Assembly (NCBI GenBank): GCA_008921705.1
Contig: VFFE01007192.1
Location: 529,011-593,010, forward strand
Reading direction: 5' to 3'
Length of the DNA: 64,000 nucleotides
DNA from: Burhinus oedicnemus
Taxonomy: Eukaryota > Chordata > Aves > Charadriiformes > Burhinidae
Position 1 is the first letter of the stretch. The number at the start of each line of letters is the position of its first letter. The notes beneath the pieces were generated by a model, which did not search any database, was not told where the DNA came from, and saw only the letters and a list, made by a program, of their open reading frames with translations. The translations under genes and the position numbers were made by a program. Below are positions 26,279 through 38,300 of this stretch, piece by piece.

Positions 26279-27607
26279 AGTTGAATGTGATGAAAGGCTG
26301 GGCGTCTTTGAGGCCAGTCCAGGGAGCAGTGCAGTGGCCAGAAAGCCGCTTCCTTTGGAACAGTCTTGGCTGAGCAGATCTGAAGACAGAACTTTCTGTG
26401 TTGTTTTGTTCTTTCTACTTCTGCATTTTGAAGATTGCCTTTCAGAACAGATTATAAATCACTCATGAGCAATCCTAAAGCCAAAATAGAGTATCATGCG
26501 TGTGCGGGGGGAATCAACCTTAGCCATAACTCATCTAAAAAGTTATCTCAATGTATATTATAAATCCTGCACTGGAAGTGATCATTATTTGGACTTTGTG
26601 ATGGTGTTTTACACTGAGAAACCCATAATCTAACAAATGAGTTTCTGGGGTTTATTTTTATCCCAATTCACAGCTTCTGCGTTTTGCATTCCTGTTCTGA
26701 CCTCTGGTTTCATAAGGAAAAAAAAGAACAATTTCAAGAGATTCCACTGGGAAATACAGAGCAGCTATCCAGTTTTCTCCCTGGTCTTTTGTCCTATGCC
26801 TAACACATTGGTTTCAAGGTTTTAAGAGTATAGTAATACCAATGCAGTCTTCACTCCTCTGTCCATAAAGCCAGAGAAAAAGCTGTCTTTGCTGAACGTC
26901 TTTTCTGTACCAAGCAGTGTTTTTAATTTTTTTTAAATACTAAATAATAGAAACTATGTTTCATTGCAATACATTTTAAATGACTAATACATAGTAGAAT
27001 TCCATAGCAGAAAGAAATTAGACACCATATGTAATTAATTCAATAGAATTTTCCAAAAGCAACTTCAGTTTTCCCATTGTTAAGTGGCATTTTCACAAAT
27101 TGAGTTAGGCACCAGCTTGTACAAATGTTTGGCAGAAAATGGATTTAGGAAAAAGTTGTAAATTAAATTGTTGCTCTTAGTCTTTTGAGATCATCTAGAG
27201 GTTGACAAAGATTTATTTAATTTTTTGTATAAATGGGTATAGATAAATAAGATGTGAAATGATAACATTTCCAACACATGGGAGATCCTTTTACTTCTCT
27301 ACAGCTGTGTTTGGTTTAAAATTCAAGCTAGTGTATCTGCAAGACCCAGCATCCCTCTGTCTATCACCTTCTATCTGGTGTTAATAGGAACAGATGTAAT
27401 GGTCTGAAGTTTACATTTTTCTGTAGAAATACAAGCACAGGCAATTAAATGAGAAATAAAACTAGGGAGACTGTAGTAAGAAGTATCTTTTTTTGCTATG
27501 GATGAGATCTGACCCCAAAGAAGCAAATGCCAAAATTGCAGCTGGCTTCAGTGGTAACAGAATTTCAGTCTGGAAGTAGAATAATGAATACTACAACTTT
27601 CTAAATA
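26279..27607. other. AT-rich non-coding DNA
   Basis: Nothing recognised. Confidence 0.5.
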
Positions 27608-28608
27608 GAATCATAGAATGGTTTAGGTTGGACGGGACCTTAAAGATCATCTAGTTTCAACCCCCCGGCCATGGGACAGGGGACCTCCCACTAGACCTGG
27701 TTGCTCAAAGCCTCGTCCAGCCTGGCCTTGAACACTTCCAGGGATGGGGCCTCCACAGCTTCCCTGGACAACCTGTTTCAGTGCCTCACCACCCTCACAG
27801 TGAAAAATTTCTTCCTAGTATCTATTCTAAATCTACCCTCTTCCAGTTTGAAGCCATTACCCCTCATCCTATCACTACATGCCCTTGTAAAAAGTCCCTC
27901 TCCAGCTTTCCTGTAGGCCCCTTTCCCATACTGGAAGGCTGTTATAAGGTGTCCCTGGAGCCTTCTCTTCTCCAGGCTGAACAACCCCAACTCTCTCAGC
28001 CTGTCCCCATAGCAGAGGTGCTCTAACCCTCTGATCATCTTCGTGGCCCTCCTTTGAACGCGCTCCAACAGGTCCATGTCCTTCTTATGTTGGGGGCCCC
28101 AGAGCTGGACACAGTATTCCAGGTGGGGTCTCAGCAGTGCGGAGTGGAGGGGCAGAATCACCTCCCTCAACCTGCTAGCTACGCTTCTTTTGATGCATCT
28201 CAGGATGTAGTTGTCTTTTCTGGGCTGTGAGCGGACATTGTTGGATCCCATTGAGCTTCTTATCTACCAACACCCGCAAGTCCTTCTCCTCAGGGCTACT
28301 CTCAATCCATTCTCCTCCCAGCCTGTGTTTGTGCATGGGATTGCCCTGACCCAGGTGCAAGACCTTGCACTTGGCCTTGTTGAACTTCATGGGGTTCACA
28401 CAAGCCCACCTGTCAAGCCTGTCCAGGTCCCTCTGGATGGCATCCCTTCCCTCCAGTGTGTTGACAGCACCAACACAGCTTGGTGTCATTGGCAAACTTG
28501 CTGAGGGTGCACTCAATCCCAACATTCATGTCGGCAACAAAGATATTAAATATTACCGGTCCCAGTACTGACCCCTGAGGAACACCACTCGCCACTGCTC
28601 ACCACTTG
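27608..28608 (-). mobile_element. CR1 LINE, minus strand, about 1.0 kb
   Basis: A well-preserved CR1 copy read on the minus strand. The 3' end is at the left (AATCATAGAATGGTTTAGGT, the complement of the ATTCTATGATT tail) and the 5' truncation point is near 28608. It covers the second half of the reverse-transcriptase palm, the thumb and the C-terminal region. Similarity to the other copies in this window is obvious by eye. The 5' boundary is uncertain by about 20 bases. Confidence 0.96.
27778..28595 (-). pseudogene. CR1 reverse-transcriptase fragment, catalytic Asp lost
   Basis: Minus-strand remnant of the CR1 ORF2 protein. The right-hand piece (28413-28595) carries the [16 protein letters not shown] motif and then SKFANDTKL, where the family has SKFADDTKL, so the first aspartate of the catalytic pair is asparagine. 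Other frames continue with [20 protein letters not shown] (within 28175-28525) and then a 157-codon stretch (27778-28251) holding [38 protein letters not shown], and [14 protein letters not shown], ending in the [19 protein letters not shown]-terminal region. At least two frame changes separate these pieces. No function is expected. Confidence 0.88.
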
Positions 28609-29733
28609 GAAATCTCTCTGGAAAATCTCCTGAACTGTCCATGTAATTTCCCCAAGATCCAGAGCTGACAATTCAGCCTGAAATTGTTAATAATTTTAAT
28701 TTTAATTTAATTTAAATATTTTTTTTAAACAAACAAGTACGTGAAGTGGGGAGATTATTTATTTTACATGATTGACTTGAGTGGCAAATGTAGAGCTGCC
28801 TTCATGTAGCCTCTCTGAGTTAGTGGTATATTCTTAAATCATCACTAACTCTTCCGATGAACTCTGCACAGTGTGGCTTTTCTTTGTCTAGCTGCCCTGT
28901 TGCCCACTCTGCACCAATGTTTGCTCTTACACCAAGACAAACAACTTGTCTTAACAAAGAGCTTCTCTGTATGTCTGCTCACTCAGTCACTCATTTTAAG
29001 TTAGGAACGATGTAGGCTTGGCTATATGTAATTCCTGTATCATACCTTGGAAAAATGACTCCTTGGGCTTGGCTCATTTACTAGTAGACATAGTTTATGT
29101 GCTAAAACCACAACTTCAAAAGCAAGTAATTGTTCCTCTAAATGAAATTGGCAATTTTATATAGAAAAGCCAACTGCTAAACTGAGTAAGCAATTCTCAT
29201 TCTCGTGTCATCTTTGCAGGTCTTCCAGGTTTTGCTTGAGGAAAGGCAGACAGAACTGTTACTATTCATGTGCCTTTAGATAAATCAAGATCAATGTCCT
29301 TGTTTGCCAGTCTTGCACTTTATCCACTAAACATAAAGCTAAATGCTGTACAGGCAAGACTTATGCAAGTACTAGTAAATAAATTTTACATTTGAACATT
29401 TTAATTTTCTTTGGCATGGGTTTTTGTTTGAATATCTTCTTTCTCAAGGACAGCAAATTGAGATAACCTTACTCTGGGAAGAAAAAGTGAATTAGAAATA
29501 ATTTAGAGAAAGTAGGACAAAGTAATAAAATATGTACAAAACTAAAGTCTGAACCTGAAACTTTACCCAGATTAAGAGCTATGTGGGAATAGTAAAAAAT
29601 ATTAAAGAGACTGAAACTCCTCATTCTGTGACAATATTTCAAACATTACTGACATACTTGTCATGAAGATGGATTTGTTTGTTTCTTTGTTTTTAAGGAA
29701 GTATTTTCACTAAAGCTAGCCAGAGATCTCAGA
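28609..29733. other. AT-rich non-coding DNA
   Basis: Nothing recognised. An A/T-only stretch of about 45 bases lies at about 28684-28730. Confidence 0.5.
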
Positions 29734-29742
29734 TTAATCTTA

Positions 29743-29841
29743 TCATAGAATCATGGAATAGCTTAGGTTGGAAGGGATCTTAAAGATCATCTGGTTCCAA
29801 CCCCCTTGCCATGGGAAAGGACACCTCCTACTAAACCAATC
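29743..29841 (-). mobile_element. CR1 LINE, 99-bp 3' end fragment
   Basis: A very short, severely 5'-truncated minus-strand CR1. It includes TCATAGAATCATGGAATAGC, GGTTGGAAGGGATCTTAAAG, and CCAACCCCCTTGCCATGGGA, all typical of the terminal 100 bases. It is flanked by identical TTAATCTTA nonamers at 29734-29742 and 29842-29850, a possible target-site duplication. Confidence 0.92.
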
Positions 29842-29850
29842 TTAATCTTA

Positions 29851-30368
29851 AAAACAGGGTTTTTTTATGGTACAGAGTAATGAAAGCAACCTTTTGAAAA
29901 TTACCCCAAAGAGCTGTGGCAGAATGTCCATTCTGAAAGGCTGGGCATTTTACTTTTTTCTTCCTTTCTTAATGTTAATTGTTTTCATCAAAATTTATAT
30001 TTACATGTGAAACATTTCAGCTTTTACAGTGAACATATTTTGACAGGCAGAAAAACCCCCATGCAAAGTGCTGAAAGAATTTTCACCAATTTTGTTTTGG
30101 AGTACAGTGTAACAAACTACTACGATTTAGTGTTTCAGTGAAGAATGTATTCTAGTTAATATATACCAAATGAACTATTTTTATTCCATGAAAGACATAT
30201 TTCCCAAAATGAAAAAGTTCCTGTGGAAAGTTTTCCGACATTTTCCGCTTCAGAGTTCGAAAAATGAAAACATAGACAAATGTCACATTTTTCCCTCTCT
30301 TTTTTTTTTTTTTGTTTTGTTTTCTATCATAGGAAAATCACATCTAGATAATGGCAAAATGAAAACAA
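29851..30368. other. AT-rich DNA up to the assembly gap
   Basis: No gene was recognised. A poly-T run lies at about 30300-30313. Confidence 0.5.
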
Positions 30369-30388
30369 NNNNNNNNNNNNNNNNNNNN
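30369..30388. other. Assembly gap (20 N)
   Basis: Twenty undetermined bases lie between an A-rich stretch and a T-run plus A-run. The true length is unknown, because a fixed run of 20 N may be a placeholder. Confidence 0.99.
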
Positions 30389-30440
30389 TTTTTTATTATA
30401 AAAAAAAAAAAAAAAAAAAAAAAAGAGAGAGAGAGAAAAG
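30389..30440. repeat. Poly-A and (GA)n low-complexity run
   Basis: After the gap come six T, then ATTATA, then about 25 A (30400-30424), then GAGAGAGAGAGA and further purines. This probably caused the gap. It could also be the A-tail of a retrocopy whose body lies in the gap, but no body is visible. Confidence 0.9.
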
Positions 30441-33400
30441 AGAGGTTAAAGAAATGGTGCTTTTACTTCTTTGGAGAGTTTAGTACTTTCTGATATAATC
30501 ACCTTGGTTAATAAAACATTGATTTAAAAAATGAAATCCAGGGCTTAGTTTTCCTGGAAACAGTTATAAATGAATATGTTATGCAGCAATCACACCAATT
30601 ATGCAAGAGCTACAGAAACAAACACACATGAAGGAGCAAGCAATAACTAATAAATGCTTAGGAAATATGAAAGTGAGGTACATCATGAATACCATTTTTC
30701 TACTTTGGGCAAAACCAAATGGTATCTAATTTCTCTTTATATTTTATGTAACTCCCAAAGATGTCAGCTGGATTTATTTGCTTATACTGGACATAGCAAA
30801 CAGACCATTGTTTGTGTTTCATATACCTGGTTTTTTGAGTACATTTCATGTGTATGTGAGTCTAGAGCTTATTTACTCTTTAATGCTCCCTGTTATCCAT
30901 AGAGACATTTGTTCTTGCTTACAAACAAGTCAGATGGTGCTCACATCTACATCTTGATTAGGATTAGGGGAATGTTTAGAGTTCCAGTTTAATAAGTCAT
31001 CTAACGGTAAGGGCCTACATATAGCAGTTCTTATATAACTTTGATCCTAAATAGGAAAAAATAGCACACAATCAGTTCATGTTGTGGGTAATGGAAAAAG
31101 TACAAATTCGACTCTCTTATTGAGACTGGCATTGCTATGAACTGCATGGAAAATGATCTCTTTTGGTTTTGCATTTTACTCAGAATAAACTCAAGATCTG
31201 GAAGAGAAGCTTTCTGATGATCCATTTCTGAAATTCATAAGGGACGAGCTATGAGGTTTCAGACAGTGACTATAGCTCTTTTCTTTGAGTTAGTTTCCTC
31301 AACTAGTGTCTAGACACATAAAAGGAGACGCCTATTGAAATGCTGAGCACTGCACTGATTAACTTTTAAATGACTTGCTGCCTAGCTTGAGATGGATAAA
31401 CAGGCTACAATAAATGAAGAGAATAATGATCAAAACTGGAATCCATGGGAGACAGAGTGTGGAGCAGAGAGTTGCTTAAAAATACCTAGAAACAAATGGT
31501 GAGGATCAGTGACTGACTAAAGTCCTTTTCAGGGAGTGACATCAGGATCCACAGTTAAGAGTTCTGCTTCAAGGATTTCAGCATCACTACATGTAAGGAG
31601 GCAGCAGTTGCCTAATAAAGCGGGATCCTCACGGCTACAAGGGCTTTGTCTGAACACTTGTAGAGAAGGTGTTTTTACAGGTCAGTCTTCCTGAAGTGAA
31701 GTATTAGGGTAACTAAGGACAACAAAGTGCCTATGAGGGTAGGCAGGTCCTTTGACAATTACTCAGTGGCACTTGAGTATCCGCAAGTTCCTTTGTGTAG
31801 ACTCCTGGCTGTGGGAAAGGTGGAAATGTCTTTCTCCGGTTCAGTATTCACAGCTCCAGGTTTGATCCTGCGCTTAGTGTGGCTGCATCAGTGTTTAAGA
31901 AGATGTCCCTGTCCTGGTTGAAGTACCTGAAGTACAAGTTCATGTGGTTGAAGTACAGGAGACCTGTGTCCTGTTTGTCACTGTCTCTGAGATGGCTTTA
32001 AATTCACAACTCTCACATGTCCATTGATCTGCAGAGACTCTGGCACCTAAAAGTTACAATATTCGCTGGGCTTGAGAGAAGTGAATGTTAGTGCCCGTTT
32101 AAGACTTAAGAATTTCAACTCATGTGGAACGAGGGTTGAAAACTGGACTTTATTTCTCGCAGATGAACTATTGCACCATTTCTACTCCATCATTGCCACA
32201 GGGAATATCTAAAACTGAACAGGGGGGACTGACGAGGGACTGAGAAAGTATCTAGCATATAAGTGTGAGTGTCTGTATGTGAGTACAGTCACAGACATGC
32301 ACACACATTGCCCTGAAAACTTATACACGTATTTGCACATACAGGTGTCTGTGCCTGTAAAACTCTTATAAACAAGTATTTTCTTCTGCCTTATACTTCA
32401 TGGAATTACATAGCTTGGGGGGCACAGGAACCAATGGAAAACCAACCAACAGATTTCTTTTCTTTTTTAAATGAACCTGGAAACTAGTCAGAATGGGATT
32501 TCCAGAAGTTCTCATTCTTAATCTTCTACATTTACAGCTGATGGGGCCAATATACCTACTGATCTCATTGGGACTAAAGTTTGCTTGACGCAGCTTTTTG
32601 AAAAGTTTACTTTAACATTTCAAACACAATGCAATTCTTCTCAGCTAAGAGAGCAAGGACTCTGCTGAAAGAGTCCAATGAAGCACTAGAGAGATTCTCC
32701 TAAATTTATTGTCTCAAAAACTTTTGTCTTCCATCTGAGGATAATGAATAGGCATCTTACTGAAAAGATTTACAGGCAAAATAATATCAATGCTTCATAA
32801 TGCTTAAGTGACAAAATCATTATCTTGTCCTTGTTAACAGATTAATTTTCACATCATCCTTGTAACATGAAAAAATCATTATCTACATTTTACTGATTGA
32901 GAATGGTTATAACCCACATTTTCCAAAATGATCCCTTATTTGCATGCTTGATATTTTGAGATATTAGATCCTGGTCTGTTTTAAAGGAGATGATTTTCCA
33001 CAACTGTTAAAGCCTTGAGAAAATTCATACTCTCCTGCTGGGTATCTAAAACTCTTTGAAAATGAAATTAATCAACAAAATCAATAAATTCATTTAATAT
33101 GTCTTTTAGAATCATATTTAAAAAATTAGCAGTAAAAAGACATTAAAATTCAGTATGGTATGAATTTCAGGCCCAGCCGCTATAAAACGATCTTATAATT
33201 TAGGTTTTGTGTAATGGAAAACATGACAGAAAGAAACATTAAATTATTGGAGGAAAAAAAATCTTAGAATTTTCTCATTTAAAAGGAGAAGAGGTAGTGA
33301 CACATCATAAGCCTGTGTAGGCTGACGTCATAGAGCAGGGTCTGCAATCTAAAAACTGTTGTTATGGCCAGGTTGTAGAAGTGCATGCATCACATCTTCT

Positions 33401-33978
33401 ACACAATATTGTATCAACGAAGAGAAAAACGGTGACCACCACAGGCAAACCAAAAAAAATAGAACAATAAAAAGTAATACTCCACATAGCTTTAGAATTC
33501 ACATCCTAATTATTCCTGCATTTTCTGAAGTTTGATAACATCAAGATTTATAATTCTGAGAAGGCACTGTATCAAAAGATGTGACATTCTTTTGTGGCAA
33601 ACAAAGAAAATTACTATCTCTTGTTTATCCTGTGTCTTTGCACCCTCCAAAGTTTGAGTAATAAGAAAATAATCATTATCACATGACTCACTGTTGAAGC
33701 CAAACATGTACTTCCTAAATTTAGTTTGGCTGGAGGATCCAGCTGGGAGTAATGATAGACAGATAGTTCTGTTCATGCTGCTCTCATGCCTTCTTAGTGC
33801 TTTTATTAAACTCCCTAAGTACAGTACATTAGCCTTTGCACAGAAGCCTGTGCAACTTACTTGCAAGCCTCTGCCTTTTTGGTTTTCCCTCACAATATCT
33901 CATGAAGAAATGCTTTTTTTTCTTTTCAACTACAGATTTGTCCCTTATGCTGACAAGAATGGTGGCCATAAGAGATTT
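30441..33978. other. Unique non-coding DNA
   Basis: No repeat family or gene was recognised. The 12-mer TGGTTGAAGTAC is repeated at 31915 and 31945. A TG/CA-rich alternating stretch lies at about 32265-32350. Confidence 0.5.
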
Positions 33979-33999
33979 GGGGGGGAAGGGGGGGGGGGG
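33979..33999 (+). repeat. G-run (G7-AA-G12)
   Basis: Seven G, two A and twelve G in a row. The run has quadruplex potential on the plus strand and is a likely site of sequencing length error. Confidence 0.95.
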
Positions 34000-35101
34000 C
34001 GTTGGACAATGAGAAAGGAGAATCATAAGAAAAAAGAGAAGGGAAAATTCAGTGATGACATTTCCAACTTTCTGCTCCTTCAAATGAATAAAAAAACCTA
34101 CAAGAATGTGCATTAAAAGTAATATTACATGTGCAGTCATACATACATATGGGTTCCTGAGAAATCAATAAGTTATTACATTTATTGCAATTGTAGGCTA
34201 TTCTTAAAAAGTAAATAATCATCTGTTAAAAAATACCATCCCTGTGAGAGATCAGGTTTTCTCCTACTCCCAGAGTGAAAATCACCCTGCCCAGTTGCAG
34301 AGCATTTTCTCAGGATACATCAGTGTGTTACTATAATTAAATCAACACGTGGCATGACTGGAAGGGCCATATAGAGAGATGAAGGTCTCAGCTGCACTCC
34401 ATAACTGAGAAAAGGTGAGTGTGGGGGACAGCTGTAGCAGCAGTATATTTCACAATCCCTTAAGCAATTTGGGAGAAAAATAAGGGCTTTTCTATAGATG
34501 ACTCGTTTCTAGTGTTGGGTTTGGTTTGGGTTTTTTTTTTTCCCCTTTCTTTTTTTTTCAGAAAAGCTCTGTACAGTGTCTCACAAGCACCCCATGAAGA
34601 TACAGCTGCTGTTGCCATTATGATTATTTTTTGTCCTTGACATTGTTGCTGTTCTTCATTTGGTTCTTATTGAACCGAACTGACAGTTTGATTTCACTTG
34701 CCTTTTAAATGAAAAGCTTGTCCGATGTATCCCACAGGAGATACAGTTTAATGAATCTGAAGATCTGGAATTCCCCGATCTTTACTGTCATGAGTATTTC
34801 ATGTCTAATTTGTAGAAGTAGGCTGTAAAGAAAGCAGAATAAACAAAGACAATGGCATATGAATTCAGAGCCTCATCTGATTCACTTTTACTCTGAGGAA
34901 GATTGTGGCCATGGAGACTTGCTCTTGGTGTGGAACAGACAATTACATTAACGAAAACAAGCAAAAGGGAAATACCACATTCTTGTGGGAACCAATCACA
35001 AAATTTTCACTGATTTGAGTTGGAGCATGATCTTCCTTTGTTAGACAAGGGTACTGTTTGGAATACAGGCATAAACTGAAGGAAGAGTTTCAGACAGAGT
35101 G
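34000..35101. other. Non-coding DNA
   Basis: No gene was recognised. A consensus-like donor AAAAG then GTGAGT lies at about 34414 (+). No frame is open all the way from the nearest acceptor (CTCAG at about 34311), so a coding exon is not supported. Confidence 0.5.
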
Positions 35102-35310
35102 GAAAGAGAAACTTTCACCATGAGGCCAACGAGGCAGTGGACCAGGTCACCTTGACAGTCTGTGCCATCTCTGTCCCTGGAGGCTTTCAAGCCCTCACCT
35201 GTCCAAGCCCTGAGCAGCCTGGTCTGACCCCAGAGCTGGCCCTGCTTTGGGCAGGGGGTTGGACTAGAGACCTCCTGATGTTCCTCCCAGGCTGAATGGC
35301 TCTGTGATCA
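35102..35310 (+). mobile_element. Old CR1 LINE 3' end
   Basis: Plus-strand CR1 terminal fragment of an older subfamily. Recognisable parts are CCCTGGAGGCTTTCAAGCCC, GAGCAGCCTGGTCTGACCCC, CAGGGGGTTGGACTAGAGAC, and CCTCCTGATGTTCCTCCCAG, followed by a decayed TGGCTCTGTGATCA tail. No open frame remains. Confidence 0.88.
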
Positions 35311-38300
35311 CATTTCTCAATAGGAATATCACCAGAGCTTTTTCAGCAGACATCATTACTGACGAGCTTACAGATATTCTTAAGGATACAGGAATTATCC
35401 CACCAGAAGAGTTTCTCAGCATGAATTGGAAATCTTAGTCTTTCATCTCTTTCACCAGTTTCAGTAATTAACAATTACATTGGTTCTGTTATCTTGGAGC
35501 CTAATGGATTTTTTTATGAATCACGGTAGTCTATAATAGGTCTTTAGACCGGTGGCTGGGCAAGGTACATGATGGAGGACATTCTAGATGTTATATTTCT
35601 AGGAAAATTTAGCAGTCAACAGAAATTGCGTGAAACAGAAGTCATCAAAACAGAGAATGATATTGAAATTACCTAGATTAATTTGGTAAGACAGAGTCAG
35701 TCCAAAACCAGACTTTGAGATATAGGTACAAAGTAGTTGAGAGGAAAAGTGTTATAACAAAATATTAAACAGTTTTATTGGCTAATATTAATTTATCATT
35801 TAAACTACAAACATCCACAAGCTACAGTTGTCCCTACTCACCTGTTCCTACAGTTATTCTTTTATTTGCTTTCATTGTATTTAGGATGACACACGCATTG
35901 TGCACTGGGGATTGTTTGCACACCCCAGCCAAGCTCTTTGCAGTGATACTAACTCCTAGCAGAGTTTGTAGTAGGCTCTGCCTGTCAACAGTTCTTCATT
36001 GCCTCTTAGGAATTACCAGGTCTACTTTCTGTTGTCGCTCTCCAATCTACCACCTGATGAAGGAGATCTTTACCTTCACATCTGCAGCAGTCACTGCAAT
36101 CTTCTCTGTGCTCCTCAGTCATGAAGTTTTGCTGTTGCTTTTAAAATGCCTTAGGACATCATCATCTTGGCTGAACATTTCACCAACAACTTCACATGAC
36201 ATTGTTTAGTTCTTAGTAAAGTCTTTTTACCATGGACTATGCACCATGATATTGGCTTACATTTATCATTAAGAGCATTAGGAGCATTGTTTTTCCTGAG
36301 CACTGAGGTGGAAAATAATAAAATTATTTTCATATTCATCTTATTGCTTCACTGTCTTGGGATGCCTATATGGTGGTTTTGGGCAGAGAGGGGAGTAAGG
36401 GCAGAAAAAGAGGAAAGCCCAATTTACAATTGTGTCATTCAGAAAATCAGTATTTTATGAGACAAATTTTATTAAAAAAATTACTTCATTATTTCTAGAT
36501 CAAGAAGAAGGCCTGTAATAAGATCAGACATGAGTTCAGCTTACGATAGAAATGACATACTAGCTTTGTTCCAAGAGATCATTCAGTGACTGATGCAACA
36601 CAGAAGCCAGAAGTAACAAATACGCGGTTTCATGTCATGCAAGTTAGAACCAGACAATGCATTCCAGATCCACATCTTCTAGCCAGTTTCATTAGAGTCA
36701 GCTGCTCTTGGCTTTTGCTTTGGTCTCAGTTGGAGTCAGATATCCCATATCTCCTGATAAACCATAACTCATTAAAATCTTTTTTATCCTTAATATAGGC
36801 TCCACTTTGGTGTTGTTTGGCTTTGGAGTTTTTGGGGGAGGAGAATTGGGGTTTTTTGTTTGGTTTTGCTTTTATTTTTGGTTGGATTTTTTTCCCCCTG
36901 ATATTGACATAATGGCACACAAAAATCCAACAGCTTTTATCCTCTGGAAAGAAACATGAATATCCACTATCTGGCCTTGTCATACCAATCTAGTACATCT
37001 TGTGCTCCAGCATTTTTCAACAGTCAGTTTCTTTAATAAGCACAGTTGGTATAGATGTGTATGTGTGCCTCTTGTCATTGATGAACCATCATTTCTCTCA
37101 CTAGAAGGATGGAGGTCTGTGTGTCAAACCTGTTACATCATATAGCTCCAAAGAAAACACAGCTATTACGTTGTTAGAACCATGGGGGAAAAAAAAACCC
37201 AAACAAAAAAACCAAAACCAAGTCAAAACAATAGCAATGTTAACTCTCCTAAACAACAGAAATAGTTGTGCTGAGAAAATCCAAAACAGCACAAACAGGA
37301 CTTGAGTCAATATGGCCACTGGGTGTCATTGTTCACTCCACCATGTAACATCCATCTCTGTAAACATGAAATGCAACTGGATGTAGTCAAGTAACGCTAT
37401 TCGACCAATGTCTGAAATTGCTGATCTATTCATTAATTATCTGAGAGTAAAGACTTTTTTTTTTCATTTTAAAAAGAATAATTATGGATATATTACAATG
37501 TCTTCTATCTTATTTTGTCTTGTCCAATGTTTCTTAGACTTTGGAAGTTTGTTTTTATACACATGTCCACTACTTATTAAAAAAACAAAAAACAAAAAAA
37601 CCCAAACAGCAAAAAAACAGCAAGCAGCTCTTTTTATAAATACATTTAAGTTATTGTGGAAAAAAATGACACTAGATCAATGATACTGCAATTTATAGTT
37701 CACAGATCAGACACACTAAGATGCTGCTGATGAAAACTTTTGTTCTCCTCATGGCATTTATCCTTCATTTGGAGAAGCTGACCAACAAAGGTTTATCTCT
37801 ATTACACAGTATTACGAGTTATTTTGAACTAAGATGAGTTGCTGTTGAATAGTCTGGCTAGATTTCGAGGTCAGCATGATGAAGTGAATTTTCCCATGAA
37901 CCAATCATGAATAAAATACAACATGGTTAGCCTTTCTACTAGTAGTTTCTTTATGTAATGCCATACATGCTGAGCTACCAGTCCTCGGGAGCATCATGTC
38001 AATTAAATCAGCTCCTTTCCACTGTGTTAAACAGCCTTAATGGCAGATTGTTTGGTAGACCGGCTCATAAATGGAAAGGATAATTCAGTCTCCAGAGCCA
38101 TTCAGCCTCTGCTCAGACAGGCAACCAGAGTGCCGATAGTTTAGTACATCAAGTGTGAGTAGATTGGAGTACCTAGATTCTTCTGCCTTCTGCATGATGT
38201 ATTTGCAGCATGTATTGTGTGCTGTTCTGCATTAAATATGCAACAGTTGCCAACATTCAGTGCTTCATGACATCTGAAATGCATCTCATACTTACACAAA

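Noticed and set aside
30170..30493. Open frame crossing the assembly gap
   Set aside because: It reads through undetermined bases and a poly-A run, so the translation is meaningless.
33510..34140. Overlapping open frames on both strands (103-140 codons)
   Set aside because: No motif, no splice context, and they cross the G-run. They are most likely chance.
35778..36209. 143-codon plus-strand open frame
   Set aside because: It is leucine- and serine-rich with no domain. The opposite strand has a donor and coding-like text over the same place, and no acceptor or promoter context supports the plus-strand frame.
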